NCBI RefSeq assembly: GCF_003086295.3
Contig: NC_092048.1
Location: forward strand, 109,136,276-109,200,275
Reading direction: 5' to 3'
DNA from: Arachis hypogaea
Lineage: Eukaryota > Streptophyta > Magnoliopsida > Fabales > Fabaceae
DNA: 64,000 nucleotides
Numbering within the stretch: position 1 is the stretch's first letter; each line of letters starts with the position of its first letter. Below are positions 1 through 10,484 of the stretch, piece after piece. The notes under the pieces were generated by a model. That model ran no database searches and was not told where the DNA came from. It saw only the letters and a list, made by a program, of their open reading frames with translations. The translations under genes were made by a program, and so were the position numbers.

Positions 1-1397
1 AAGCAAGGGAAAAATGAATGATCAATGAGGATCAAAGATGATTATGTGAGATGCGGAGGATGGCGGTGGAAGTGCTTGTTGTGCCATGGGCCAAAGGGCC
101 GTAATTGTTAATGAATTGGCTGGTTATGGATTTAACCGTGAGCTGGATGGCTAGATTATTGTCGTGTTACGGCGGAGCCATGATTAAGGCTAAGTATAAA
201 TGCACATATGCTGTTGAATGAATTGTGAATGTTTGCACTTCCACCATCGGAGATGAGGGTTTTCCTGGGAGGAAGCAGTGGCTAGCCACCACGTGCTCCA
301 GGTTGAGACTCGAAACTCTTGTGACCCTATGTCGTAAGTGTGGTCGGGCACTGTGAAAGGCCCAGATGAGCTCACCCCCGTAAATATTCACCAGTGAGGG
401 TGATAGATATGGATCATAATTATGATCAAGTTTATGATGAGTATAACTCGAGTTGGGGATGCGCGACAGAGGGACAGTCCAATGGTTAGCTACCAGGACT
501 TGTCGGGTTGGCTCTATATCTGACAGATGATATCATCAGCCACTAGAGACAGGCATTCATCATATGCATACTATATGAATTGTTTGAGATTGCCTATTTG
601 ACTGCATATTACTTGCTAATTGTCTAAATGCCTTATCTGTTCCTATTTGTAAATCTCTTTTCTAATATAACTGTGTTTGCTATATTATACTCCTGCTGGT
701 GGTTGGGAGGTCTGAAGGAATTGGAAAGGGAAGTATTAGTTAGACTGAAGGATCTTTAGTCAGTTGCCACTTATGGTTTACTTTGTTTATAAGCTTTGAT
801 ATTATCTGGAGGAAGTTCTAGGATTGCCTTCGGCTTTCCTCTATTATTATGTATTATATATGTGGAAGCTGTTACCATGCTGGGGACCTCTGGTTCTCAC
901 CCATGCGGATTTTGTAGTTTTCAGATGCAGGACGTGAGGTTTCTCGCTGAGGCATGCTGGAGACTTCTGGATTAGCGAAGATCCTTTGTTCTCGGGACTC
1001 TGTTTTGGTTTATATATCTTGTTTAGATATTTTTATCTCCATTAAATAATACAAACTGTGATGACTCCTCTCATAGGAGATTTTTGGAGAATAGGTTTCT
1101 GTATTTGTGTCCCTTTGGGTTTCCTTTGGGGTTTCCTTATTTTATTATATATATATATATATATATATATTGCTATGCTCGGACCGGTTATCTTCGCATC
1201 CGGATTTGAGTTTTGATATTCCCGTTTTTGACACTCTTTTGTATATATACAATCTCGCGTTAACTTATCCTTTGCTCGTTGTGTTATCCATCGGAGTGTT
1301 GCGCTTTCGAGTTGCGATTTTTGTTTTAGAGGTCGTAATACCTTTCCATCTCTGGATTATGACTTAAGCATAAGACTCTGTATGGTAGGGTGTTACA
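1..1397 (+). mobile_element. 3' part of a long Tekay/Del-like Ty3-gypsy LTR, cut by the window start
   Basis: No protein-coding signal. The last bases read GGTAGGGTGTTACA, the same ending as the LTRs at 13354, 14224, 28140 and 56391. The stretch near 555-640 (a GACAGGCATTCATCATATGC-like block) recurs near 23086 and 55450 in the same order. A (TA)n tract and a hairpin (882-898) sit where the related LTRs have them. The next bases (1398 on) are the interior of an Athila-like element, so this LTR was inserted there. Whether it is a solo LTR or part of a full element cannot be seen. The chromovirus assignment rests on similarity to the LTR at 8511-9598, which is followed by a tRNA-Met type primer site. 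Confidence 0.75.
1143..1170. repeat. (TA)n microsatellite inside the LTR
   Basis: An uninterrupted TA run about 230 bp before the LTR end. Other long LTRs in the window carry TA runs at a similar place. Confidence 0.9.
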
Positions 1398-1399
1398 GG

Positions 1400-1588
1400 A
1401 CGCGTGAGCCATGCGACCGCGTGGTAAGGCGTGTGCGATCAGCACCAGTCCAGCACCACTCTCGCACAACTTTCGGTCGTGCACCCTTTCTTACGTCGAT
1501 TTCCAGGTCACGCGGCCACGTGGGTGACGCGGTCGCGTGGGAGGCATTTTTTCCACATGACGCGGACGCGTCAGCGACACTTCTGCGT
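1400..1588. repeat. Paired CG-rich 12-bp dyads, 5-bp spacers
   Basis: Three dyad pairs: 1400-1405 (first dyad cut by the LTR insertion) with 1411-1422; 1510-1521 with 1527-1538; 1560-1571 with a decayed partner at 1577-1588. Each dyad resembles ACGCGNNCGCGT and each pair is separated by exactly five bases. The same module recurs in the LTRs near 4786, 21969 and 58075 and in the array at 63241-63732. Confidence 0.85.
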
Positions 1589-1810
1589 CGCGTGCGTGCT
1601 TCTCTTTTTTTTTATGCAGGATGCAAAATGATATGGATGTTATGAAAAATTCTAGGTTCAATGAAATAAAATAAAATAAAACTCAAAAACAAACAAAACG
1701 AAATAAAATTAAAATTAAAATTGAAAAGGAACGATCATACCGTGGTGGGTTGTCTCCCACTTAGCACTTTTAGTTAAAGTCCTTAAGTTAGACATTTGGT
1801 GAGCTCCATG

Positions 1811-3302
1811 TTATGGTGGCTTGTGCTTGAACTCATCCAGGAATCTCCACCAATGTTTGTGATTCCAATGGCCTCTGGGATCCCAAACTAGGCACGTAAA
1901 GCCTTTGAGCAGCTTCAAACAGATTCTTAGGCTCCCGGGATGTTGGATGTCAGAACAGATTCCAGGATCCCAAACCTTGCTATTGCACCCGTCTTTGTGT
2001 TGATCATCATGATTCCATCCGGGTAGCAAGCAATCTGAATTCTTACTAAAGCGGCCAAACAACTTCCTAGTCCTATTCAGTTGAGCTCTACACCAACCTT
2101 TGTGTTTAAACTTAAAGCTTCCAACCATAATGAACTTTGCAGGACAATTCTTACTACTGACCATCTTCCTCTTACTCTTAATACCACAAAGAGCTCTAAG
2201 TTGACCATCCATCTCCAGTAGCCCATATTCAAGTGAAATTAGAAAGCTAATGGATATGAATTTTACCCACTTGAATGTTGTGAAGGATGATGGCAACTTA
2301 GGGGGAGGGGTCTCTAACAACTTTGGCAAGTTGATTTCCAGCTCCACTCCCTTGTGCTCTTCTTTGATAACTTCCACCTCTTTGCAAGCTTCTTCAATTT
2401 TAACCTCTTCCTCTTGGTAGCTTCCTTCCAGTTTAATCTTTTCTTCATTGCTCACCAAGGGCATGGGAGGTTGTGCTTCTGCTTCTTTAGTCTCCATTTC
2501 TTGATTAACTTCTTCCAAGTCTTCAACCATGGTATGCCTTGGAGGTTGTACACCCTCCTTAGCATTAATTTCAATTGCCTTGGAAGGAGGTTCTATAACC
2601 TGACTTTCCCATGGAGGTTCAGCATCTTCTAAGTCTGCAACCAATTCTTCTTCTTCGATAATTTCGGCTTTCTCAACTTGTTCCAGTACAAAGTCATGCT
2701 CCTTACTATCCACTGGAGTTTCTAGTATCTCCTTCATGATACGTTCTTCATTAGATTGCCCGCATGAAGCCATGGGGGTTCCCTGAATGTCAGAACATTT
2801 GGAAGGTAATTGATTTATTGCTTGGTCCAGCTGGCGAAAGGTTGCATTAAGTCTTTCCATTGCTTCCTTGAAACGCTCTGTTCAGTTTTGAGGTGATGGA
2901 TATGGACATGGTACATAGGGAAGTGGTGGTTCTTGATATGTTTCATATGGCTCATAAGGTGGTTGGTATGGTGGATAAGGGTTAGGATCATATGATGGTG
3001 TTTGGTGGTAAGGGGCTTGTGAGTATGGTGGTCCAAAGCTATTTTGAGGAGGCGGTTCATTGGCATATGATGGAGCTTCCTGGTAACTATAAGGGGTCCA
3101 CCATATCTATTGTCTTGGCATGCATTGTAGGATGGTCTTTGTCCATGGTATCCTGGAAGGTGTTGTTGCCTAAAGGGTTGATCAGATCCTCTTGGCTCCT
3201 TCCATCTCTGATTGTTTTGACCTTGATGCATGTTCCTGTTATAATTTCCATTCCTTGCAATAGCATTGAACCAAACTCAAAGTGATGGGGGTGAGAATTC
3301 AT
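1811..3302 (-). pseudogene. Gag-like / acidic ORF of the non-autonomous Athila-like element
   Basis: The frame begins near 3302, runs through a Q, P and Y rich segment (HQGQNNQRWKEPRG motif), shifts frame near 3120-3100, and meets an in-frame TGA at about 2893 just before an ERLNATFRQLDQAINQL segment that looks coiled-coil. From there an open stretch of about 349 codons to 1811 is rich in Glu (EEEVKIEEACKEVEVIKEE) and ends in a conserved, Trp-rich basic tail (KFKHKGWCRAQLNRTRKLF and WDPRGHWNHKHWWRFLDEF). The tail is also found at 63880-64000. No zinc knuckle, protease or RT motif is visible. I recognise the type from legume repeats but not a function; a gag-derived structural protein is the likeliest reading. 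One frameshift and one stop make this copy non-functional. Confidence 0.65.
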
Positions 3303-3770
3303 AATAGCAAATAAAAATTAAAAACGAAAATAAAAACAAATTTAAATTAAAAGGTTATTTAAATTTTGAATTTGAAAATTAAATTTTGAAATTTGAAATT
3401 TGAAATTTTTGAAATTTGAATTTTGAAATTTGAATTTTAAATTTTTGAAATTTGAATTTTGAAATTTGATTTTTAAATTTTGAATTTTTAAATTTAATAA
3501 GAAAAGAGAAAACCAATAAAATGACACCAAATTTAAAAATTTTTAGATCAAAACGAAGAAAACAACTAAGAACAACTTGAAGGTCAAGATGAACACGAAG
3601 AACAACTTGAAGATCAAGATGAACACCAAGAAAATTTTTTTTGAAAAATTCTTTATAATTAAATAAAAACCAATAACCTCTTAATTTATGAAAAAAGAAA
3701 AAATAAAAACAAATAAACAAGTAAAAAGCAAATATTTACAATAACCAATAATAAAGCACACGTTTGCAAT
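3303..3770. other. AT-rich untranslated leader of the Athila-like element
   Basis: Lies between the primer site and the gag-like ORF on the minus strand. It is nearly pure A+T; 3357-3496 is a degenerate tandem of GAAATTTGAATTTT-like units with a period near 14 bases, and 3585-3632 holds an imperfect duplication of an AAGAACAACTTGAAG-type unit. No coding signal. Confidence 0.6.
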
Positions 3771-3788
3771 TCCCCGGCAACGGCGCCA
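3771..3788 (-). other. Primer binding site, tRNA-Asp type
   Basis: Minus strand reads TGGCGCCGTTGCCGGGGA, complementary to the 3' end of plant tRNA-Asp(GUC). It starts 19 bases after the LTR end. This primer is typical of Athila and some Tat elements. Confidence 0.9.
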
Positions 3789-3807
3789 TTTTGAAAAAAT
3801 GGAAGAT

Positions 3808-5256
3808 TGATGGTTTAGAAGTTATAGTAAACTCTCGTTGTAAGTATAGTTACTAAACCAAGCAATCAACCTTTCTTACAAACGTTTTGGTTGTCACAAG
3901 TAACAAACCCCTTTTTAAAATTGATAACCGAGTATTTAAACCTCGGGTCGTCTTCTCAAGGAATTGCAGGGAGGTATGTTCTTATTATTGGTTATGAGTC
4001 TTGTAAATTGGGGGTTTTGAAAGTAAGGAAGCAGTATGTTGAATGATAATAAGAATAAAATAAATAACTATAAAATAGACTCTTGGCAAGGTATGAAAAC
4101 TAGAAGTCCTATTCTGGTTATCCTTATCAATTGTAATGAGAATTTGATTTTTCTCCCACTTTGTTAACCTCTAACTATGAAGGTAAGTTAAGTGGATGAA
4201 TTAATTCTGACTCCTCAAGTCCTAGTCTTTCCTTGGGAAAAGTTAGAGTTATTGGAACCCGAATTAATTCTGAATAATTCCAATTTTCAATCAACTATGA
4301 GTTTGATAACTCAAGCATCTCCAATGACTCAACCAAAGCCAAAAAGGGAAAAATCTAAATTATTTATATAAATAAAAGAAAGCAATCATAATTCTGAAAT
4401 ACCTCAAATTATATTAAATAAAGAAATCAATTCTAACATGGAGTTCATAAGCCAATTAGGCAACATAACTAATACAAGCATTAAAGCATCTGAAAGTAAA
4501 AGATAGATATAAAATAAAAGGAATATTGAACCTGTGACTAAAGATGAGTTGAACTAAACTAATAGAAATCCTAAAATCCTAAATCCTAAGAGAGAGGAGA
4601 GAACCTCTCTCTCTAAAAACTACATCTAAAACTAAAAATTATGAATTATGAGCTGATGATCATGAATGAATGGATTCTCCCACTTTATAGCCTCTAATCT
4701 GTGTTTTCTGGGCCACAAACTGGGTCAGAAACAGCCCAGAATTCGCTGGTTGCGAATTCAAATACGCTGATTTTTCGTCACTGCGACGTGGCCGCGTGGA
4801 GCACGCGTTCGCGTTGCCTAGCGTTATGGAAACTATGGCATATTATATATCAAATTGAAGCCCGGACGTTAGCTTTCCAACGCAACTGGAACCACATTAT
4901 TTGGACCTCTGTAGCTAAAGTTATAGCCGTTTGCGTGCAAAGAGGTCAGGCTGGACAGCATAGTAATTTCTCCAACTTCTTGTATTCCTTCCACTTTTGC
5001 ATGCTTCCTTTCCATCCTCTGAGTCATTCCTACCCTGTAATCTCTGAAATCACTTAACACACATATCAAGGCATCTAATGGTAATAAGAGAGGATTAAAC
5101 ATAGGGAACTTAAGGCCAAAGAAGCATGTTTTCAATCAAAGCACATAATTAGGAAGGTAAATGTAAAACCATGCAAATAGTATGAATAAGTGGGTAAAGA
5201 GTTGATAAAAATCACTCAATTGAGCACAAGATAAATCATAAAATAGTGGTTTATCA
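3808..5256 (-). mobile_element. 5' LTR of the Athila-like element
   Basis: On the minus strand it starts TGATAAACCACTATTTTATG and ends AAACCATCA, with the primer site just beyond. It is 1449 bp and aligns by eye over its length with 21015-22491 and 57101-58560. A CT-rich block (ctctctctct near 4600) and one CG-rich dyad pair (4786-4814) lie at the places seen in the other copies. The five bases outside its right end are TCCAT. Confidence 0.88.
4786..4814. repeat. CG-rich dyad pair in LTR
   Basis: ACGTGGCCGCGT at 4786-4797 and ACGCGTTCGCGT at 4803-4814 with a 5-bp spacer, in otherwise AT-rich sequence. Confidence 0.9.
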
Positions 5257-6096
5257 TCCATACAGGTTTGGTTGTGAGGTGTTTCCTAAAATCTTCATTT
5301 AGCAGGCCATTTGTTAGGCAAAGGCTAGCGACTGAGTTCGTGAGGCCGTCGATCTCCAGACATTCGTCGTTAAACCTAATAAGTTGATTGGGTATTTTGC
5401 CTTGGCTATGCGTATCGTGAACCGGGCCAGGAACTTCTGGGATATGTCTGCAAAAGTTATGATGGACCCTTGTGAGAGGGTGTTGAACCATCGGATCGCC
5501 GGCCCGACCAGCGTCATGGGGAAAGCCCGACATCTGACCGCGTTACCTACCCCTTCCAGGTTCATCCTTGCTTCGAAGGCTGTGACATGCTCCTAGGGGT
5601 CCTTAGTCCCATCATACCTCATGTCCGTCAGCTTGTCGAAATTCCTCAAAAGCCGGACCTTAAGGATTGAGGGGTGAAAAGGGGTGGCTCCCATAATAAT
5701 GGGATCTTGTTGTTTCTTGGCCTCCCCTTTCTGGGACCCCCAGCGGCTTTCCAACTTGCTTCGAGTAGGTCTCAAAGTTGCTTATGTGTGCGTCTCTTCG
5801 TGTCTTGTTAGGCTTCTACCTTGGCTGTCGGGTACTCGGGAAGGAGAGCGGGTGCGGGTGTGGGTTCGGCTGACACCGCCATGCGAGTGACTGGTGTTTT
5901 CGTGGGATTGGCCCCTCGCCGCCACCTCCTGCTCAAGGTTTTGTACTCTATGCCTGAGCTCTTGCATAATCCTGACATTGTCGGCTCCTGTCCCCCCGAA
6001 GGGGCGCCTTTCGGGGGTCTTGGTGTACATTTGGTTGGGTTGAACGGAGCGTATCGGGTGTTCGGCAGCGCGGGCTGTCGAGCTCGCCCTACTCAA
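5257..6096 (-). pseudogene. Tat-lineage gag fragment
   Basis: Minus-strand frames 6096-5782, 5775-5593 and 5565-5314 join into a gag of the Ty3-gypsy Tat lineage. The N-terminal part has a coiled-coil-like ELRHRVQNLEQEVAARGQ and an Arg/Ser rich stretch. The retrotransposon gag core follows: PDKLTDMRYDGTKDP-like, then RCRAFPMTLVGPAIRWFNTL and ADISQKFLARF, close to the gag at 38620-38830. Stops and frameshifts separate the pieces, and no clean ATG begins the frame. The 3' part is cut at 5256 by the Athila-like insertion; the rest of this element should lie left of the window. Confidence 0.8.
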
Positions 6097-6160
6097 ATGG
6101 ACCCCGCCTCCTTCGTGAAGCTCCTCTGAAGTAATGGGTCACTCCATGTCTGCACCGGGG

Positions 6161-6179
6161 TCCCCACAAACGGCGCCAA
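6161..6179 (-). other. Tat primer binding site
   Basis: Minus strand reads TTGGCGCCGTTTGTGGGGA directly next to the LTR end. This is the primer-site type of Tat/Ogre-like elements. Confidence 0.85.
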
Positions 6180-6703
6180 TGTTCGTTACCGGTTGTTCTC
6201 GGGTTGTTGGTAGGTGATGAGTAGGAGAGAGAGAGGGGGAGACCCCGAGCTGGCGTGGAGCGAGGGATATCGTGCGCTGGCGACGTCGGAGGTTGAACGG
6301 AGCGGGGGGTGGCCACCTGCAAGGACACTCCGACGATCAAGTCAGAATCCGTACTGGTGGGTGGCAGAATTAGGTAAGAATATGACGTACCTTGGGGGGA
6401 GAGCTTTCTTCTCCCCTTATATACTGTGCTGGGTGGGCCTAGTGATGGCCTAGCCCATTGATTGAGGGGTTGTGAGCTGTCATATCCCACGTAGGCAGGT
6501 TGTCCCATACTTCGGGTCGGGACGCCGGATATTTCTCCGAGGATACCGACCCGAGCGATGACATACTCCGGGTGGTAGGTCGGTCGGGCCCTGGATCGGT
6601 TGTTAGAACCGACCCGTTGAACTCCTTTGCTGGAGGTTTGGGCCTGGGTAGGGCAGTGCCCCAATCCAGCGACTTCTTGGGCTGGACTCGGCAGTCCGTA
6701 ACA
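6180..6703 (-). mobile_element. 5' LTR of a minus-strand Tat element
   Basis: 524 bp. On the minus strand it begins TGTTACGGACTGCC and ends GGTAACGAACA, next to the primer site. It is GC-richer than its surroundings. The bases outside (6704-6708) are ATAAC; the other flank is not in the window, so no duplication can be tested. Confidence 0.85.
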
Positions 6704-7319
6704 ATAACCAAACAAAGAAAAATATTATTTTTCATCCATTTTCTTTTCATCCATTTTCTTTCTACTCATTTTCTATCAAACCAAGCATAGAGATACAGTT
6801 ACGTAGAATTAGTGAATTACAAACTACAACAAGCGCCTCCCTCTCTTTTTTGCTAACAATGCTCACTAGACCCACCTCCAGAAACTCCGAGCCTCCCTTT
6901 AAATATCTACTGTTTATTCTCCATTCACACCCTGCTGCTCCTACATCAATACAATGTCACCTTTGGGTAATTGTGCTAACCATATCATAATAATTTCCAC
7001 CCTCGTGCATCAATATAATGTCACGTTTGTGTTCATCCTATCATAAGATAAGAAAAAAAACAGAGGAGTAATGTTTGTATTTTTTATATATTTTTTATGA
7101 TATAAAAACTATGCACAATAATAATGCATATAATATTTTTCGTAACAAATAAAGGTAAATTTTTCCTTTTTTTTTTTTTAAATGACGTGGGTGTTATTAG
7201 GAATTACATATTTTAAGAAGTGGATAGAAATCAAATATCAAATACTTCAAATACAAATCAGATGTGTAAAAGATGTATTTATTAAGCAATAAATTGAACA
7301 ACAAGAAAATGGTATTTAC
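6704..7319. other. Spacer without recognisable features
   Basis: AT-rich sequence with pyrimidine runs (repeated CATTTTCTTT near 6738-6775) and no ORF or repeat boundary I can support. It is probably older intergenic DNA or a decayed element. Confidence 0.5.
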
Positions 7320-8510
7320 TTGTGATCCGTCACCTTATAACTCGGTCTTTATTGTGCATTATAAGTTATAACCCGGCTTTAATTATCATTCATTCTGTAA
7401 CCGACACCTTCATTACCATCTTAATGACCATTATTCTAACTTAATGATCAACGGTCATACCATCAACTCTATTCATCAACTTTATGCCTATAAAAGGCAC
7501 CAATTTCTATATACACCGGACATTCTAGATAGATTCTAGAGACATTCTAGATATATTCTATATACATTCTATATTCATAGAATTATTATAATATACAACA
7601 CATGATGACTTCTATTTCATGTCTTACATTCTATATTCATAGAATTATTCTTATACCTCTTAAACACTTACTGACTTGAGCATCGGATTGTCTTTTGCAG
7701 GTACCCACTCCCTTATTCTCTCCTTACCGACGTATAACTCATCCCGACAAGAAGCTTGAAGACATTCATCAACGGACGAGCTATACATCGGCCAAACTCA
7801 GCAAGAACAATTGGCGCCGTCTGTGGGGAGTGAATAAAATAATTCCTACTCCCCTTTGGTTCATAAAACTTGAATTACATTCAAATTTTTGAACCAATCA
7901 CAACAATCTTGTTTAAGATTTTATTTAATACCTCTTATCAAATTTTAATCTATCGTAACTTTTTCTATTGCTTCATTTTTACGTATCATAATATTTCACA
8001 TCTCATAATCGATCAATGAACCAATCCAAAAACAAACTCGGCTTTCAATCAATCCAAGAACAAACTCAATTTTCAATCAATTCGAGCACAAACTCACTTA
8101 TCAATTTTGCTTACTTTTTCAAAGTTCTCTATTTACAGAAGTAAAATTATATATTTTATTCAACATACTTTTACATTTATATTTTGTGTAACTAATATTT
8201 ACTGATTTATTAGCTATATTCAAACCTCAATATATGTTCTATACAATAATGACATATAGCAACCATGTCAATTGCATTTTTATTTCATTATGTATTATAT
8301 TCTTATTTCTTAATGATTTCATTTATACAATTAAATGATGGTAATGATGAGTTTAAATCTTAAAATTGGATTCTATCAAAAATTAATTGTATATCAATTG
8401 TATAAAACTATTACACTATTTATTTTATGCTATTAACTAGTATGTTACTATTTGTTTAATACAAAAAGTTAAGCAAAAATACATGCAAACATTCAAAATT
8501 TACTATTATT
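7320..8510 (+). mobile_element. Tat-lineage 5' LTR, primer site and leader, truncated
   Basis: The LTR ends CAAGAACA at 7809 and is followed by TTGGCGCCGTCTGTGGGGA (7811-7829), the classic Tat/Ogre primer site. The LTR start is uncertain, near 7320, judged from TTATAACTCGG-like text shared with the minus-strand LTR at 18129-18571. 7543-7648 carries repeated ATTCTATATTCATAGAATTATT segments. 7830-8510 is an AT-rich leader with no gag ORF before the next element starts at 8511, so the body is lost. Confidence 0.65.
7811..7829 (+). other. Tat primer binding site
   Basis: TTGGCGCCGTCTGTGGGGA, one base after the LTR end. Confidence 0.88.
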
Positions 8511-9598
8511 AAAGTACTTTATAATTCTTTTTCATAAGACATTTAGGGTAAGGCGAGGGAAGAATGTGAAGTTGAGTTATGATAAAGAATTAAAAAATTA
8601 AAGAAAAGAAGAAGAAAGAAAAGAAGAGGAAAGAAGAATATTAGAGAAACCTCTGCCACAGGAGAGCAGAGAGTAAAGATTAAAAGAATCTAAAGAAATT
8701 CCTGCCACAGGAGGGCAGGGCATAGAAAAGAAAAGAAAGAAAGAAAGAAAAGAAAAGGAGATAAGTAGAGATATTGTTTGGCACTGAGAACGAGCTGAGA
8801 TGATTGTGTACCTGCTGAAGATGAGCAGAGATATGGTGGTGAGTCCACTGAGATTTACTTTTCAGAGATACATCGGCCAATCCTGGGGATGGTCGCACCT
8901 GTAAGACAGAGGTTGCTTACAGAGGTTATCGATACATACATTAGCAAGAGAGCCTCACCTGTAAGACCGAGGTTGCTTACAGAAGTTATGTTTACATACA
9001 TCGGCTCAAGAGAGTCGCACCTGTAAGACAGAGGTTGCTTACAGAGATTATGACACTGGAAGCCAACCTCAGACAAAGGTTGCTGAGTTACATCAGTAGC
9101 AGGTCGAAACCGACAGATGAGCTCATTACCTGCACTAGGGGTAGACATGCATCATACTTGTTTGTGCATATTTGTTTGTGAGTGTATTTTCTATGATTGT
9201 GGGTGTGCTAAATGACTATTTTAATTCTGTTTTCTTTAATTGATGAATTAGATTGTACCTTGTTGATTGTTATTGCTGACCAAATATATATAAAATGAAC
9301 TTAACTTCTAACCCAATCCTACTAAGAACTCCCCAATTCTTACCCCCTATTTCTACCCCCTTTCAGCTACAGGTACGAAGGTTTAAATGCGGAGCTACAA
9401 GAGCATAGAAGATTATGTTCACGAGTTGAGCCGTTAGAAATTATTTTTCCCTCGTTGTTTAATCTTTTGGTTTTTAGAGGGGTAGGGTTTGTTTTTGAGA
9501 ATCTTGAAATAAAGATAGTATAAAATAACAAGGTTTAGAGGTAAGTAGCGCTTGGACTTTTAGTACGATCATGAGGTACTAAAAGTTAGGATGTTATA
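8511..9598 (+). mobile_element. 5'-truncated 5' LTR
   Basis: Matches 12119-13354 of the 3' LTR and ends GTTATA where the others end GTTACA. Its first roughly 1.9 kb (equivalent of 10221-12118) is absent. Compared with the 3' LTR it also lacks about 140 bp, including the (TA)n run, between two AAATAA copies near 9505. Confidence 0.85.
8887..9060 (+). repeat. Three tandem 60-bp units in the LTR
   Basis: Three copies of a unit containing CACCTGTAAGACAGAGGTTG followed by CTTACAGAGGTTAT. The same three units occur in the 3' LTR at about 12503-12672. Confidence 0.85.
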
Positions 9599-9601
9599 TT
9601 A

Positions 9602-9613
9602 TGGTATTAGAGC
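9602..9613 (+). other. Primer binding site, tRNA-Met type
   Basis: TGGTATTAGAGC, one base off the canonical TGGTATCAGAGC of plant chromoviruses, three bases after the LTR. Confidence 0.85.
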
Positions 9614-10207
9614 AATTTGTTCCTGTTAGAGCCTTGGAAATGGACTGACTATGCTTCATGTATACTCTGAGTGTCTATCATGTAGTAGGACTTGTCCTAG
9701 TGACAAGAGTTTGAATTTCACATGCATGACTGTCTATTGATTAATGCTGTTAGTCGACCGTTGCATTTCTCATGCTATTAAGTTTGGCCAACTTAATACT
9801 GATGACTTGTGTATACGAGAACACTAATAGATTATTATAGACGAAATAGAAGTAATAGGTTATGCAAATCACGGGGTTTAGGAACATTAGAAGTTAAGTT
9901 TTAAGTATTCGTTTCGACGTATACTCTTTATTCGTGCTGCAAGATTTGGTGTCAACTCTTCTTTCATTGTTTTCATTGGAATTCTTTTTTTCAGATTCCG
10001 TCCTTAAAATAGGATTTGAATGTTTCTTTCAGCCACACCTTATCATTCATGTATATATTTGCCTAATTATGATCCTATCTGTTCACTTGAATCTTTTCAA
10101 ATATTCATTCTTGACATTGCCTGTATCATTCTTCGTGATTCCTGTTTTCTTTTAGTAAAGTTTGAATTTATTTTATTATATTAATTTTTGAAGGCGAAAA
10201 TTTTTGT

Positions 10208-10220
10208 AAGGTGGGTAGGA
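10208..10220 (+). other. Polypurine tract
   Basis: AAGGTGGGTAGGA directly before the 3' LTR start TGTAATGACCC. Confidence 0.75.
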
Positions 10221-10442
10221 TGTAATGACCCACATTTTAAAAAATATAAATATAAATAAGTTATAATTTATTTTATAAATTGGAGTTCCTTATTTTTAGA
10301 AATTATTTTATTATCAATAATTGAATTAATTTTTATAACTGTTTAAATTCAATCAAATTTATATTCTTATATATATTTTTGTTATGATGAAATATTTTAC
10401 ATAATTAAAACTATAATTCTAGTAATTTATATTTATAAGTAC

Positions 10443-10484
<42 letters not shown>

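Larger units (their letters stand above)
1398..5256 (-). mobile_element. Non-autonomous Athila-like retrotransposon, 5' half
   Basis: Read on the minus strand the order is 5' LTR (5256-3808), tRNA-Asp type primer site (3788-3771), AT-rich leader, decayed gag-like and acidic ORF (3302-1811), then the CG-rich dyads (1588-1400), where a Tekay-like LTR breaks it. No reverse transcriptase or integrase is seen between the primer site and the break. The stretch 1721-1850 is nearly identical to 63870-64000 of the element at the right edge, so both belong to one family. The right end lies in the gag of a Tat element (5257-6703), which is the insertion host. Confidence 0.8.

Noticed and set aside
9934..10155. 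Hydrophobic 73-codon ORF in the long-LTR element
   Set aside because: Phe/Leu/Ile-rich reading of T-rich DNA with no gag or pol similarity.
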